This document shows, one piece after another, positions 33,555 to 42,804 of a stretch of DNA of 53,591 bases. Both the position numbers and the translations under genes were made by a program. How positions within the stretch are numbered: position 1 is the stretch's first letter; the number at the start of each line of letters is the position of its first letter. This DNA comes from Wenzhouxiangella sp. Lineage in GTDB: Bacteria > Pseudomonadota > Gammaproteobacteria > Xanthomonadales > Wenzhouxiangellaceae. The DNA is taken from contig SKKV01000164.1 of the NCBI GenBank assembly GCA_007123575.1, positions 1 to 53,591 on the forward strand, given 5' to 3'. The notes beneath the pieces were generated by a model that did not search any database, was not told the DNA's origin, and saw only the letters and a program-made list of their open reading frames with translations.

Positions 33555-35243
33555 ATGTCCGAAAAGCCGTGGCTTGACCAATATCCGGCCAATGTGCCTG
33601 CCGAAGTCGACATGAACGAGTTCGCTTCGGTGGTCGAGGTCATTGAAAAGAGTTGTCGGGAATATGCAGACAAGGTGGCCTACGTCAATTTTGGCGCCAC
33701 CTTGACCTATGCCCAGGTCGACCAGTACAGCCGGGCCTTTGGCGCCAGGCTGCAGGCCCTGGGCCTGAATCCGGGCGACCGCATCGCCATCATGATGCCG
33801 AACGTCCTGCAGTACCCCATCGCCGTGTTTGGTGCCCTGCGAGCCGGGCTGGTGGTCGTGAACACCAACCCGCTCTACACCGCCCGAGAGCTGAAGCACC
33901 AGCTCAAGGATTCCGGTGCCCGCGCCATCGTCATCATCGAGAATTTTGCCAACGTCCTCGAAGCCGTGATTGACGATACCGATGTCGAGCACGTCATTCT
34001 GACCACCATGGGCGATATGGTCGGCTTTCCGAAGGGCGCGATCATGAATTTCGTCCTGCGTTACGTCAAGAAGATGGTGCCCAAATTCAATCTTCCCGAT
34101 GCCATCCCGTTCAAGCGTGTACTGGCCGACGGCGGCAATGCCGAGCTGAAGCCAGCCAAGTTGGGCCATGATGACCTGGCCTTTTTGCAATACACCGGCG
34201 GTACGACCGGGGTCTCCAAGGGGGCAATGCTGACCCATGGCAACATGGTGGCCAACATGCAGCAGTCCTCGGCCTGGCTGGGCGATCGGGTCAGCCCGGG
34301 CAAGGAAACCATCATTACCGCCCTGCCTCTTTATCACATCTTTGCTTTAACAGCTAACTGCCTGGTATTCCTGAAGTTTGGTGGACGCAATGTGCTGATC
34401 ACCAACCCGCGCGATATGCCGGGCTTTATCAAGGAGCTGTCGAACGTCGATTTCACCGCCATTACCGGGGTGAATACCCTTTTCAATGGCTTGCTCAACA
34501 CGCCCGGCTTCAATGATCTTGATTTTTCCAACCTGCGCATGACCTTAGGCGGCGGCATGGCCGTGCAGCGCGCGGTAGCGGAGAAATGGAAAAAAGTGAC
34601 CGGTGTGCCCCTGATCGAGGCCTACGGCTTGACCGAAACCTCGCCGGCGGCGTGCATCAACCCGATGGACCTGACCGACTACAACGGTGCCATTGGCCTG
34701 CCGATTTCGTCGACCGAATGCCGGGTCATCGACCCCGATGGCAATCCGCAGCCGGTGGGCGAAACCGGGGAGCTGTGCGTCAAGGGTCCGCAGGTGATGA
34801 AGGGCTACTGGAATCGCCCGGAGGAGACGGCCAAGGTGCTCGACGATGAGGGTTGGTTGAAGACCGGCGACATGGCCAAGATGGATGAGCAGGGCTTTTT
34901 CTACATCGTTGATCGCAAGAAGGACATGATCCTGGTTTCCGGCTTCAACGTCTATCCGAACGAAATCGAGGATGTGGTCGCTGCCCACCCGAAAGTGCTG
35001 GAAGTCGGCGCCATTGGCGCACCCGACGAAAAGTCCGGCGAAGTGGTCAAGGTGGTGGTTGTCCGCAAGGATGAAACCCTGACGGTGAAGGAAGTGCGCG
35101 AGCACTGCCGCAAGGAGCTGACCGGCTATAAGGTGCCCAAGTACGTCGAGTTCGTCGACGAACTGCCCAAGACCAACGTCGGCAAGATCCTCAGGCGCGA
35201 GCTGCGCGATCAGTTTGGCGAGCCGCGCAGCTCGGAGGGCTAA
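33555..35243 (+). CDS. fadD: Long-chain fatty acid-CoA ligase
   Basis: 562 residues. Activates free fatty acids to acyl-CoA via an acyl-adenylate. The AMP-binding signature YTGGTTGVSKGAMLTHGN, the adenine-pocket YGLTETSPAACIN, the GDMAKMDEQGFFYIVDRKKDMI hinge and the KYVEFVDELPKTNVGKILRRELRD C-terminal lysine motif are all intact. Divergent from the GCS2-CBS gene across 165 bases; its end overlaps dinB by 4 bases in convergent orientation. It supplies substrate for fadJ-fadI in this window. Confidence 0.95.
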   Translation: MSEKPWLDQYPANVPAEVDMNEFASVVEVIEKSCREYADKVAYVNFGATLTYAQVDQYSRAFGARLQALGLNPGDRIAIMMPNVLQYPIAVFGALRAGLVVVNTNPLYTARELKHQLKDSGARAIVIIENFANVLEAVIDDTDVEHVILTTMGDMVGFPKGAIMNFVLRYVKKMVPKFNLPDAIPFKRVLADGGNAELKPAKLGHDDLAFLQYTGGTTGVSKGAMLTHGNMVANMQQSSAWLGDRVSPGKETIITALPLYHIFALTANCLVFLKFGGRNVLITNPRDMPGFIKELSNVDFTAITGVNTLFNGLLNTPGFNDLDFSNLRMTLGGGMAVQRAVAEKWKKVTGVPLIEAYGLTETSPAACINPMDLTDYNGAIGLPISSTECRVIDPDGNPQPVGETGELCVKGPQVMKGYWNRPEETAKVLDDEGWLKTGDMAKMDEQGFFYIVDRKKDMILVSGFNVYPNEIEDVVAAHPKVLEVGAIGAPDEKSGEVVKVVVVRKDETLTVKEVREHCRKELTGYKVPKYVEFVDELPKTNVGKILRRELRDQFGEPRSSEG

Positions 35244-36322
35244 AAATCTGGCTCATTTCTGCTGCTATCAAGGATGGTTTCCAGGGCCGGCTGGGCGTCG
35301 AGGCTGCTGACACCGACGCCAACCAGGCGCACCGCGAAGGCGCTGCGCCATTCGGCCCAGCTTTCCAGGAGTTGGCAGGCAGTGGCGCCAATCAGCTCGG
35401 CACTCTGGGTATAGCCCGGTAGCGAACTGCTGCGAGTCAGCGTGGAAAAGTTGCTGGAGCGCAGTTTCAGGGTGACGGTCCGGGCATAAAGGCCCTTGCT
35501 TGTCAGCGTTTCTGCCACCTGCCCGGCCTGGGCCTTGAGCACCGGCCGCAGCGATTCCAGCGTGGTGTGGTCCTGGCTGAAGGTGTTTTCCTGGCTGATT
35601 GACCGGCGTACCCGGCTTGACTTGACCGGCCGGTCGTCAATGCCGGCCGCGCGCCGGGCAAGCTCTGGCCCTTGTGACCCAAACAGCTCGACCAATAGCT
35701 CGTCGGCCGTGCGCCTGAGCTGCCCTGCGGTGTAGATGCCCGCATCATGCAGCTTGCTGGCACTGCGCGGCCCAATGCCCGGTAGACGCCGGATTGGCAG
35801 CGGATCAAGAAAGCGCTGGGTATCCTCGAACGGCACCAGGACAAAGCCATCCGGCTTGTCGTAGTCGGAGGCCAACTTGGCCAGTAGCTTGTTATGGGCC
35901 ATGCCCACCGAAGCTGTCAGACCGCAGACCTGGCCGATTTCCCGCTTGATGGCCCGACCGATCTGCTCCAGCCCGCGGTCAGGACCGACGGCCGCGCTGA
36001 CATCGAGAAAGGCCTCATCCAGGCTCAGGCCCTCGACCAGCTCGGTATGGCGTCGGAAAATATTGAAGATCTCTGCTGATACTTCACGGTAGCGGGCGAA
36101 CCGCGATTTGACGAATACGCCCTGCGGGCACAGCCGGCGTGCGACCACGCCGGGCATGGCCGAGCGCACCCCGTATTGACGCGCCTCGTAGCTGGCCGCA
36201 GCGACCACGCCGCGATGACTGCCGCCACCCACCATCACCGGACGTCCGCGCAGGGCCGGATCATCGTGCTGCTCGACGCTGGCAAAGAAAGCGTCCATGT
36301 CAACATGAATAATGGCGCGCAT
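35240..36322 (-). CDS. dinB: DNA polymerase IV
   Basis: 360-residue Y-family translesion polymerase. The N-terminal HVDMDAFFASVEQ supplies a catalytic Asp (Asp8) and SLDEAFLDVS the second pair (Asp102, Glu103). The helix-hairpin-helix RRLPGIGPRSASKL and the little-finger region follow. The C terminus lacks an obvious clamp-binding QL-x-LF motif at the very end, though it may be shifted. No LexA box was noticed upstream. The 222-base gap upstream contains inverted-repeat DNA. Confidence 0.95.
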   Translation of the reverse strand: MRAIIHVDMDAFFASVEQHDDPALRGRPVMVGGGSHRGVVAAASYEARQYGVRSAMPGVVARRLCPQGVFVKSRFARYREVSAEIFNIFRRHTELVEGLSLDEAFLDVSAAVGPDRGLEQIGRAIKREIGQVCGLTASVGMAHNKLLAKLASDYDKPDGFVLVPFEDTQRFLDPLPIRRLPGIGPRSASKLHDAGIYTAGQLRRTADELLVELFGSQGPELARRAAGIDDRPVKSSRVRRSISQENTFSQDHTTLESLRPVLKAQAGQVAETLTSKGLYARTVTLKLRSSNFSTLTRSSSLPGYTQSAELIGATACQLLESWAEWRSAFAVRLVGVGVSSLDAQPALETILDSSRNEPDF

Positions 36323-36378
36323 GCCCGGTCCGAAATAACCTCTTGTTGATTGAAGACAAAAAACCCAAGATCTTTGGT

Positions 36379-36458
36379 ACGCAAAGAACTCAGGCAGCCA
36401 AGCAATAGAAGCGCTTCAAAACCTTTGCTGCTTCGCTGCTTTGCGTCCAAAAGGTTTT
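36379..36458. repeat. Inverted-repeat DNA between dinB and the aminotransferase gene
   Basis: Two nested inverted pairs: ACGCAAAG (36379-36386) with CTTTGCGT (36440-36447), and AAAACCTTT (36418-36426) with AAAAGGTTTT (36449-36458). The sequence is lower in GC than its surroundings and its CTTTGCGT core recurs in the repeat at 53366. It looks like a diverged copy of a dispersed intergenic repeat. The rest of the 36323-36544 gap holds the promoter of the aminotransferase gene, not identified. Confidence 0.5.
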
Positions 36459-36544
36459 TATGCTTCGACAGCGGTCACTGGACTGAGCTATACCACCCCA
36501 CGGATTGTGCCATGCAGTCGGCACGGGGCGGTTAACATGCACCG

Positions 36545-37696
36545 ATGGCATCCAATCCTTTGAATGCGGCAGCGGCGGCCGAGCTGTTTCCGGTTATTCG
36601 CCGTCATACCTGGTTGAACCATGCGGCTATTTCGCCCTGGCCCGAGCCGGTCAGCAAGGCCATGCGGGATTTCGTGGCTGACAATGCCAGCCAGGGGCCG
36701 CTGGGCTACGGGCGCTGGCTGCAGGTCGAGCAGCGCTTGCGCGAGCGAGCGCCGGGCCTGTTTGCTCAGGAACATCCCGATGACATTGCGCTGCTGCCCA
36801 ATACCAGCGCCGGCCTTAACCGCGTTGCGCGCGGCCTGGACTGGCGCGAAGGCGACAGCGTCGTATTCATGGCCGATGATTTTCCTTCGAACCGCTTGCC
36901 TTGGCAGGGTTTGGGCCGGTTGGGTGTGCAACCGCGCCCGGTCAGCCTGGATGCCCATGACCCGGAACGCTCCCTGATCGCCGCCATGGGCCCCAGCACG
37001 CGCCTGCTCGCCGTTTCATCGGTGCACTATGAAACGGGGCTCAGGCTCGATCTGACGCGCCTGGGCGAGGCCTGCAGCCGCCATGGCGTGCTGTTTTGCA
37101 TTGACGCCATCCAGCATCTCGGTGCCCTGCCGCTGGACGTGGACCAGGTTCAGGCCGATTTCGTGGTGGGTGGTTCGCACAAATGGCTGTTGGCACCGGA
37201 AGGACTAGCCGTGTTCTGGAGCCGGCCGGAAGCGCGTGCCCTGCTGGAGGTGGTCGAGCCGGGCTGGCGAATGTTTGCCGATCCGTTCAATTTTGCCCGC
37301 GCTGACTGGACCGCGCCGGCTTCGGCCCGACGCTTTGAACCGGGCACGCTCAATACTGCGGCCATTCACGGCCTCGAGGCCTCGATTTCGCTGCTGCTCG
37401 AACACGGGCTGGACCAGATCGGTTCGGCACTGCTGGACAGAACCGATCTGCTGACCGAGGCGCTGGAGTCGGTGCCGGGGATCTGGCTGACCAGTCCGGT
37501 GGAACGGGAGCGCCGCGCCGGTATCGTCAGCCTGGTCATAGACGGCATGGATTCGGACCGGGCCCTGGCCCAGCTCACGCTCAATGGCATTCATGCGGCT
37601 ATTCGCGGCCGCTGCCTGCGCCTGTCGCCACATTTCTACACCCCGATCGAGCAGCTCGAAGCCACCATCGAGGTCATCCGGAAACTGGCGAAATAG
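36545..37696 (+). CDS. Aminotransferase class V-fold PLP-dependent enzyme
   Basis: 383 residues. The cofactor lysine is Lys213 in GGSHKWLLAPEG and Asp187 (FCIDAIQHLG) should contact the PLP ring nitrogen; the N-terminal LNHAAISPWP and the GPLGYGRWL segments resemble the cysteine desulfurase/isopenicillin-N-epimerase-like branch. No active-site desulfurase Cys loop is evident, so an aminotransferase, epimerase or selenocysteine lyase-like reaction is possible. It stands alone between dinB and the pilZ-ward end of the fab cluster, convergent with pilZ. Confidence 0.8.
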   Translation: MASNPLNAAAAAELFPVIRRHTWLNHAAISPWPEPVSKAMRDFVADNASQGPLGYGRWLQVEQRLRERAPGLFAQEHPDDIALLPNTSAGLNRVARGLDWREGDSVVFMADDFPSNRLPWQGLGRLGVQPRPVSLDAHDPERSLIAAMGPSTRLLAVSSVHYETGLRLDLTRLGEACSRHGVLFCIDAIQHLGALPLDVDQVQADFVVGGSHKWLLAPEGLAVFWSRPEARALLEVVEPGWRMFADPFNFARADWTAPASARRFEPGTLNTAAIHGLEASISLLLEHGLDQIGSALLDRTDLLTEALESVPGIWLTSPVERERRAGIVSLVIDGMDSDRALAQLTLNGIHAAIRGRCLRLSPHFYTPIEQLEATIEVIRKLAK

Positions 37697-37709
37697 TTGC
37701 TGGGGGTGC

Positions 37710-38048
37710 TCAGATCGTACGGGTCGGGCGGTCGGACTCCAGCATGCCGGCCAAGAGCGAGCTGATCGTTGCGTTGGCCTGGGTGCCTTCAGGGCTGTCG
37801 GTGAACTGAACGCCGACGCCGCTGCTGATGCTGTGCTGGGAGCCGGCCGGGGTGATCCAGGCCACCTTGCCCGGAATGGCGATGCGCTCCTCGCCAAGCA
37901 GGCTGAGCAGGATCAACACCTCATCGCCGAGCTTGAAATTCTTCTTCGTTGGCACGAACAGCCCGCCGTTGATCAGAAACGGCATGAAGGCGGCGTACAG
38001 CTCTTGCTTGGTTTCGATGTTGTAGGAGAGTATGCCTTTCTGTGCCAT
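37710..38048 (-). CDS. pilZ: PilZ-domain type IV pilus assembly protein
   Basis: 112 residues. The core FLINGGLFVPTKKNFKLGDEVLILLSL and GKVAWITPAG..GVGVQF is the canonical type IV pilus PilZ, which lacks the RxxxR c-di-GMP motif, as here (start KGILSYNIETKQEL). PilZ interacts with PilB/FimX and is needed for pilus biogenesis in Pseudomonas and Xanthomonas, where it also follows holB. It sits 4 bases after holB. No other pilus genes are in the window. Confidence 0.9.
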   Translation of the reverse strand: MAQKGILSYNIETKQELYAAFMPFLINGGLFVPTKKNFKLGDEVLILLSLLGEERIAIPGKVAWITPAGSQHSISSGVGVQFTDSPEGTQANATISSLLAGMLESDRPTRTI

Positions 38049-38052
38049 CGGT

Positions 38053-39018
38053 TCAGCGTTCCGGAGTAAAGGAGCGGGCCCATTCTAGCAGCCATTTGCC
38101 GATCAACAAGTCATGGCGGACCGCGCTGCTGGCCATGCGGCGGCCGGCCAGCGCCTGCTCCCAGAGTCTGGCCAGCCGTTCCGGGGCCACGGGCCTAGGC
38201 AGCCGAAAGCCTTCGGGCAGAGCGTCGCCGCGCATGCCCTGGGCCTGGCGCATGAAGGCTGCCATCCAGGTTGACAGCCAGTGCCAGCTCGACTCCGGCT
38301 GGGCATGCCAATCTTCCCCGGCAATGGCCGAGACTGGACCGCCGGAGGCGACCTTGAGCAGGCCGTCGAGAATCTGCTGGCCGTGTTCGAGGCCGTTGTC
38401 GGCCAGCAAGGCGCTGGCAGCCAGCGGCGCCCCGGCGGCCAGGGTCAGAATTCGGGCGCGATCGGCCTGGTCAAGCTCAGGGTGGCGTTCGGCCATCCAG
38501 GCGGACGCCGCATCCGGTTCGGGTGGCCGAATGACAATCTTCTGACAGCGGCTGCGAATGGTTGCCGGCAGCCGCCCGGGCTGATGGCTGACCAGGATCA
38601 GCCAGGCGTTCTCGGCCGGCTCTTCCAGGGTCTTCAAAAGCGCGTTGGCGGCATTGCGGTTCATTGCCTCGGCCGGCTCGATCAGGCCGACCCGGTTGGG
38701 CCCGATGCGGGGCGTGAGCTGCAGGCTGGCGATCAGGCCACGTACATTGTCGACCGGAATTTCCTTTTTGTCTTCCGGAATGGCCAGGCGGAAGCTGTCC
38801 GGGTGAGAACCGCTCGCCAGCAGCTCGCAGGAGCGGCACTTGCCGCAGGGGGCTTCGCCGGCGGGCGCCAGGCACAGCACGCGTGCCAGCAGCCACTCGG
38901 CCAGCGCCCGTTTGCCAAGCCCGGCCGGCCCACAAATTAGCGGGGCATGGCCCAATCGCTCAGTCACGTTGGCCTGTTCCAGGCGTTGCTGAACCGCTTC
39001 CATCCAGGGCAGGGTCAT
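38053..39018 (-). CDS. holB: DNA polymerase III subunit delta'
   Basis: 321 residues of the clamp-loader complex. The zinc module CLAPAGEAPCGKCRSCELL has the four cysteines, and the SRC-like arginine region SRCQKIVIRPP (about 165-176) follows TLEEPAENAWLILVSHQ. The P-loop GPAGLGKRALAEWLL is degenerate (it lacks the GKT signature), as usual for this stator subunit. It overlaps tmk by 4 bases and is followed by pilZ, the order seen in Pseudomonas. Confidence 0.93.
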   Translation of the reverse strand: MTLPWMEAVQQRLEQANVTERLGHAPLICGPAGLGKRALAEWLLARVLCLAPAGEAPCGKCRSCELLASGSHPDSFRLAIPEDKKEIPVDNVRGLIASLQLTPRIGPNRVGLIEPAEAMNRNAANALLKTLEEPAENAWLILVSHQPGRLPATIRSRCQKIVIRPPEPDAASAWMAERHPELDQADRARILTLAAGAPLAASALLADNGLEHGQQILDGLLKVASGGPVSAIAGEDWHAQPESSWHWLSTWMAAFMRQAQGMRGDALPEGFRLPRPVAPERLARLWEQALAGRRMASSAVRHDLLIGKWLLEWARSFTPER

Positions 39019-39641
39019 GCCAGTCGTTCCTCGAGTATCCGGGTGATCTGTCGATGCACCTCATCAATGTCCTGGCTGGCATCGATGACGGCGAAACGAT
39101 TCGGTTCAGACCGGGCAAGGTCCAGGTAAGTGCTGCGAACGCGCTCTAGAAAGTCGCTGCGAGTCTGTTCGAATCGGTCAGGGCCATGCCCGCGACCGGC
39201 CACGCGCGCCATGCCGATTTCAACCGGCACGTCCAGCACCAGGGTGAGATCGGGTTCGAGGTCGGGATGCACCAGCTTGGCCAGCGCGTTGACCTGGTTC
39301 ATGCCAAGCTCGCGGCCGCCGCCCTGGTAGGCGCGGCTGGCATCGGTGAAACGATCGCACAGTACATCTTTGCCGGCCGCCAGCGCCGGACGGATGACCC
39401 GGGCCAGGTTTTCTGTTCGAGCGGCAAACATCAGCAAGGCCTCGGTGATGGGCTCGATATCGCCTGTGGCCGGATCCAGCAGCACGGCCCGGATCCGTTC
39501 GGCGGCAGCCGTACCGCCCGGCTCCCGGGTCCGCACTACTTCGCGTCCGCGGTCGCTGAGCCAGTCGACGATGCAGTTGACCGCGCTGGTCTTGCCCGCG
39601 CCCTCCCCGCCTTCCAGGGTAATGAAGCGACCTCGGCTCAT
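39015..39641 (-). CDS. tmk: Thymidylate kinase
   Basis: 208 residues. Phosphorylates dTMP to dTDP. The P-loop GGEGAGKTS (about 10-18), the DR-like TREPGGTAAAE motif, DRFTDASRAYQGGGR and the LID region with VAGRGHGPDRFEQ are typical of bacterial Tmk. Both ends overlap neighbours by 4 bases (mltG upstream, holB downstream), keeping three replication- and wall-related genes under one transcript. Confidence 0.95.
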   Translation of the reverse strand: MSRGRFITLEGGEGAGKTSAVNCIVDWLSDRGREVVRTREPGGTAAAERIRAVLLDPATGDIEPITEALLMFAARTENLARVIRPALAAGKDVLCDRFTDASRAYQGGGRELGMNQVNALAKLVHPDLEPDLTLVLDVPVEIGMARVAGRGHGPDRFEQTRSDFLERVRSTYLDLARSEPNRFAVIDASQDIDEVHRQITRILEERLA

Positions 39642-40642
39642 CGGCGCCCTCGGATGTAGCGATTGACGGCCCGGTTGTGCTCTTCCAGGGTGTCGGAAAA
39701 GTGGTGACTACCGTCTCCCCGGGCAACGAAATACAAGGCCGTGCCGGGCGCCGGGTTGGCGGCTGCCTCCAGCGACGGGCGGCCGGGCAAGGCGATGGCG
39801 GTCGGCGGCAAGCCGTGGCGGGTGTAGGTGTTCCAGGGGTGATCGATGCGCAAATGCGCGCGCAGCAGGCGGCCGTCGAAGTCATCGCCCATACCGTAAA
39901 TCACGGTTGGATCGGTCTGCAGCCGCATCCCCAGTTCGAGGCGGCGAGCAAACACGCCTGATACCTTGGCCCGCTCGCCGGCCTGACCGGTTTCGCGTTC
40001 GATGATCGAGGCCATCACCAGCAGCTCCTCGGGGCTGTTCAGCGGCAGGTCCACCTGACGATTGGCCCAGATATCTTCCAGGGCCGCGTTCATGTCGGCG
40101 AAAGCTCTTTGCAACAAATCCAGATCCGAGCCAGGCCGGGTGAAAAAGTAAGTTTCCGGCAGGAAGCGGCCCTCGGCAGCACAGTTCTCGCAGCCGAGGC
40201 GTTGCATCAGTTCGTCGTCGTCCAGCATCGCGGTAAGCTGGCGCAGGCGTGGATCAGCCGCCAGCGCTTCACGCAGGCGGGCCGTGGTCCAGCCTTCAAC
40301 GATGGTAAAACGGTGCTCCACCGCCCTGCCCGACTCGAGGACGCGAACCAGCTCTTCCAGCCGCATGCCAGGCGCTATCCGGTACTCGCCAGCGCGCAGT
40401 GCAGGGGCGTGCAAGCGCCGCCACAACTGCCAGTGCCAGAGATTTGCGTTGGCCAGGCCCAGGTGCTCAAGCTGGCGTACCAGGCCTGGAAAGCTGGTGC
40501 CGCTGGGCAGCCACAGGACCAGCTCGCTGTCCGGATTGACCGGCTGGTCGACGAAGCGTTGCCAGTCTTGCACCAGCCAGGCAGCTGCCAGCGCCAGGCC
40601 AATTCCCAGGATCGCGAACAGGGCTAGCAGTTTGCGCATCAT
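39638..40642 (-). CDS. mltG: Endolytic murein transglycosylase MltG
   Basis: 334 residues. One N-terminal membrane helix (about 4-24, LLALFAILGIGLALAAAWLV), a LysM-like region with GTSFPGLVRQLE, then the YceG catalytic domain. LVMASIIERETGQAGERAKV contains the catalytic glutamate (of ASIIERE), and LQTDPTVIYGMG, YNTYTRHGLPPTAI-like and SHHFSDTLEEHNRAV are the conserved segments. It cleaves nascent glycan strands and sets their length. It overlaps pabC by one base and tmk by 4. Confidence 0.94.
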   Translation of the reverse strand: MMRKLLALFAILGIGLALAAAWLVQDWQRFVDQPVNPDSELVLWLPSGTSFPGLVRQLEHLGLANANLWHWQLWRRLHAPALRAGEYRIAPGMRLEELVRVLESGRAVEHRFTIVEGWTTARLREALAADPRLRQLTAMLDDDELMQRLGCENCAAEGRFLPETYFFTRPGSDLDLLQRAFADMNAALEDIWANRQVDLPLNSPEELLVMASIIERETGQAGERAKVSGVFARRLELGMRLQTDPTVIYGMGDDFDGRLLRAHLRIDHPWNTYTRHGLPPTAIALPGRPSLEAAANPAPGTALYFVARGDGSHHFSDTLEEHNRAVNRYIRGRR

Positions 40643-41448
40643 TACCAGAAAAGGTCTATCCAGAGTTGCCGCAACGCGCGACAGCGCGATGAGAAGGTCA
40701 GCGGCCGGCCATCCAGCGAACGCGCCTGGCGCGGGCCGGCCACGGAGTTTACCACCACGATGGAGCGCGCTGAAGCCAGCAGATCGGCGTCAACTGGCCG
40801 CGTCTCAATCCTGATTTCCGGACGCGCCATCAGCCACGCCAGACCAACGCCGTCGACACCGGCATTGGTTTCCGGCGTGACCAAATTTCCGTCGATATCC
40901 AAAACCAGATTGGATGCGATTGCCTCGACCAGGCAGCCTTGCGCATTGAACAGCAGCGCTTCGTCGCAGTGCTTGCCAACGCATTCGCGCGCGGCCAGCA
41001 CCTGTTCCAGGCGGTTGCAATGCTTGAGTCCTGCCAGCGGCGAGTCGGTGGCCAGGCGCAGGCTGGCGGTACACAGACTAAGGCCCTCGCTGCGGACCTG
41101 CTCCAGATCGGCCGGCCAGGGCCGGGACTGTACGATCAGGCGGGGCTGGGCGTCTGGATCGGGCCAGTAGGCCCGACCGCCGCTGCCGCGGCTCAGCTGA
41201 ATGCGCACCACTGCCATATCCTGCCCCGAGCTTGCCTGCCTTGCCTGGGCAAGAACGAAATTCGGGTCCGGACAGGTCAGTCCAAGCACGTCGCAGCCCT
41301 TGGCGAAGCGCTGCCAGTGCAGGTCCCACAGCGGTGCCTGGCCATGGCGAAAAGCGACCGTCTCGAACAGACCGTCGCCGTAGAGGAGCGATCGATCGGT
41401 GGCTGGAACGGTGTCCTGCGGTTGTCCGTTGACCAGGATGGTGCTCAC
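40642..41448 (-). CDS. pabC: Aminodeoxychorismate lyase
   Basis: 268-residue PLP enzyme of the branched-chain aminotransferase fold that releases pyruvate from 4-amino-4-deoxychorismate to give p-aminobenzoate for folate. RSLLYGDGLFETV is the fold's N-terminal signature, LKHCNRLEQVLAARE contains the PLP lysine, and CLVEAIASNLVL and the VGLAWLMARP segment are typical. It overlaps pabB (4 bases) and mltG (1 base). Confidence 0.93.
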   Translation of the reverse strand: MSTILVNGQPQDTVPATDRSLLYGDGLFETVAFRHGQAPLWDLHWQRFAKGCDVLGLTCPDPNFVLAQARQASSGQDMAVVRIQLSRGSGGRAYWPDPDAQPRLIVQSRPWPADLEQVRSEGLSLCTASLRLATDSPLAGLKHCNRLEQVLAARECVGKHCDEALLFNAQGCLVEAIASNLVLDIDGNLVTPETNAGVDGVGLAWLMARPEIRIETRPVDADLLASARSIVVVNSVAGPRQARSLDGRPLTFSSRCRALRQLWIDLFW

Positions 41449-42782
41449 GCTGACAGCGCCCGTAGTAGGCCGCGCGCCTTGGCTTCGGTTTCGGCCAGCT
41501 CGGCGGCCGGCTCGGAATCGGCTACGATGCCGGCACCGGTGCGGAAGCTGAGGCGTGATCCGTTCACGACCATGCTGCGAATCAGGATATTCAGATCCAA
41601 ATGGCCATCATGGCCCAGGTAGCCCATTGCGCCGGTGTAGAAGCCGCGCCCGTGCTGCTCGAGTTCGGCGATGATTTCCATGCAGCGCACTTTCGGGCAG
41701 CCGGTGATGGTGCCGCCGGGAAAGACCGCGGCAATCACGTCGGCCGCGTGTGTGCCCGGCCGCAGACGACCGCGCACGTTGGAAACGATGTGATGAACAT
41801 GGGCGTAGCTTTCGATCACCATCAGTTCATCAACTTCGACCGATCCAGCCTGGCAGACACGACCGAGGTCGTTGCGTTCCAGGTCAATCAGCATGATGTG
41901 CTCGGCGCGCTCCTTGGGATGGGCGATCAGCTCCTCGGAAAGCCCCAGATCCTGGTCAGCGGAGCTGCCGCGCGGACGGGTGCCGGCAATCGGTCGGGTC
42001 TGAACCTGGTCGCCGCGGACTTCGACCAGTCGCTCTGGCGAAGAGCTCAGCACTGTGCCACCGGGCAGGCGTGCCAGGCCGGCAAACGGCGCCGGATTGT
42101 TCTGGCTGAGCAGTTCGTGAATCGTGGCGGGATCAATCGTCTCGCCAGCCTGCCCTACCCAACCGCGCGACAAGTTGACCTGGAATACATCGCCATCCAG
42201 GATCCATTCCTGGATTTGCTCGACACCGCGCATGAAGTCGCTACCCGGCTCGGCCCGCAGCTCAAGGGCCAGCGCCGAGTGACGGGCGGATTGTGGTGAC
42301 GAGTGGGAGGGAGCGATCGATACGCGGGCGCGCTCCAGCGCTGAATCCGACTCGGCCGCCAACCAGCTCTGCCCAGAGTCGTGATCAATCAGAATGGCGG
42401 CCGGGCAGTGCTCCGCCAGTGCGACCGGCAGACCGTCCCGGGCCGGCGGCAGCTTCAGCGTCGGTTCGATTTCGCCGATCAGCTCGTAGCCTAAGTAGAT
42501 AAACCAGCCGCCGGCAAAAGGCACTTCCAGTGACCGATCAGGCACGGATGGTGGCCCTGTCCAGTCGCGCAGGCGGGCCAGAAAGCGCTCACCGTGGCCG
42601 GGACCGTTCAGACCGTTCTGATCGAGCGTCAGGACTGGACCCTCGGCGAACAGCAGTATCGACCAGCGGGCCAGTTGGCCACCACGCGAAGAGCTGGCCA
42701 GCAGGTACGGCCAGTTATCCGGCCTGGCCCGGTGAATGGCAACCAGGTCTGGCGTTACCTCAAGCGGAGTCAGGCAAGCCAA
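41445..42782 (-). CDS. pabB: Aminodeoxychorismate synthase component I
   Basis: 445 residues, the usual PabB length. Converts chorismate and ammonia to aminodeoxychorismate. The chorismate-binding core has SSSPERLVEVRGD, HPKERAEHIMLIDLERNDLGRV, and FPGGTITGCPKVRCMEII, which is PabB-like. The loop PIAGTRPRG has Ala where E. coli PabB has the catalytic Lys (PIKGT), as in anthranilate synthase TrpE; many annotated PabB proteins share this variant. The start is a TTG, with no better codon near. It is directly upstream of pabC and 22 bases after fabF, an insertion relative to the E. coli order. No pabA-like amidotransferase is present here. Confidence 0.85.
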   Translation of the reverse strand: MACLTPLEVTPDLVAIHRARPDNWPYLLASSSRGGQLARWSILLFAEGPVLTLDQNGLNGPGHGERFLARLRDWTGPPSVPDRSLEVPFAGGWFIYLGYELIGEIEPTLKLPPARDGLPVALAEHCPAAILIDHDSGQSWLAAESDSALERARVSIAPSHSSPQSARHSALALELRAEPGSDFMRGVEQIQEWILDGDVFQVNLSRGWVGQAGETIDPATIHELLSQNNPAPFAGLARLPGGTVLSSSPERLVEVRGDQVQTRPIAGTRPRGSSADQDLGLSEELIAHPKERAEHIMLIDLERNDLGRVCQAGSVEVDELMVIESYAHVHHIVSNVRGRLRPGTHAADVIAAVFPGGTITGCPKVRCMEIIAELEQHGRGFYTGAMGYLGHDGHLDLNILIRSMVVNGSRLSFRTGAGIVADSEPAAELAETEAKARGLLRALSA

Positions 42783-42804
42783 GGTCTAAGACGCGAACGG
42801 AGGT

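Noticed and set aside
33390..34337. Upstream extension of the GCS2-CBS frame to 953 residues
   Set aside because: The extra part runs antisense through the 5' half of fadD and shows no family similarity; the good ATG is at 33389.
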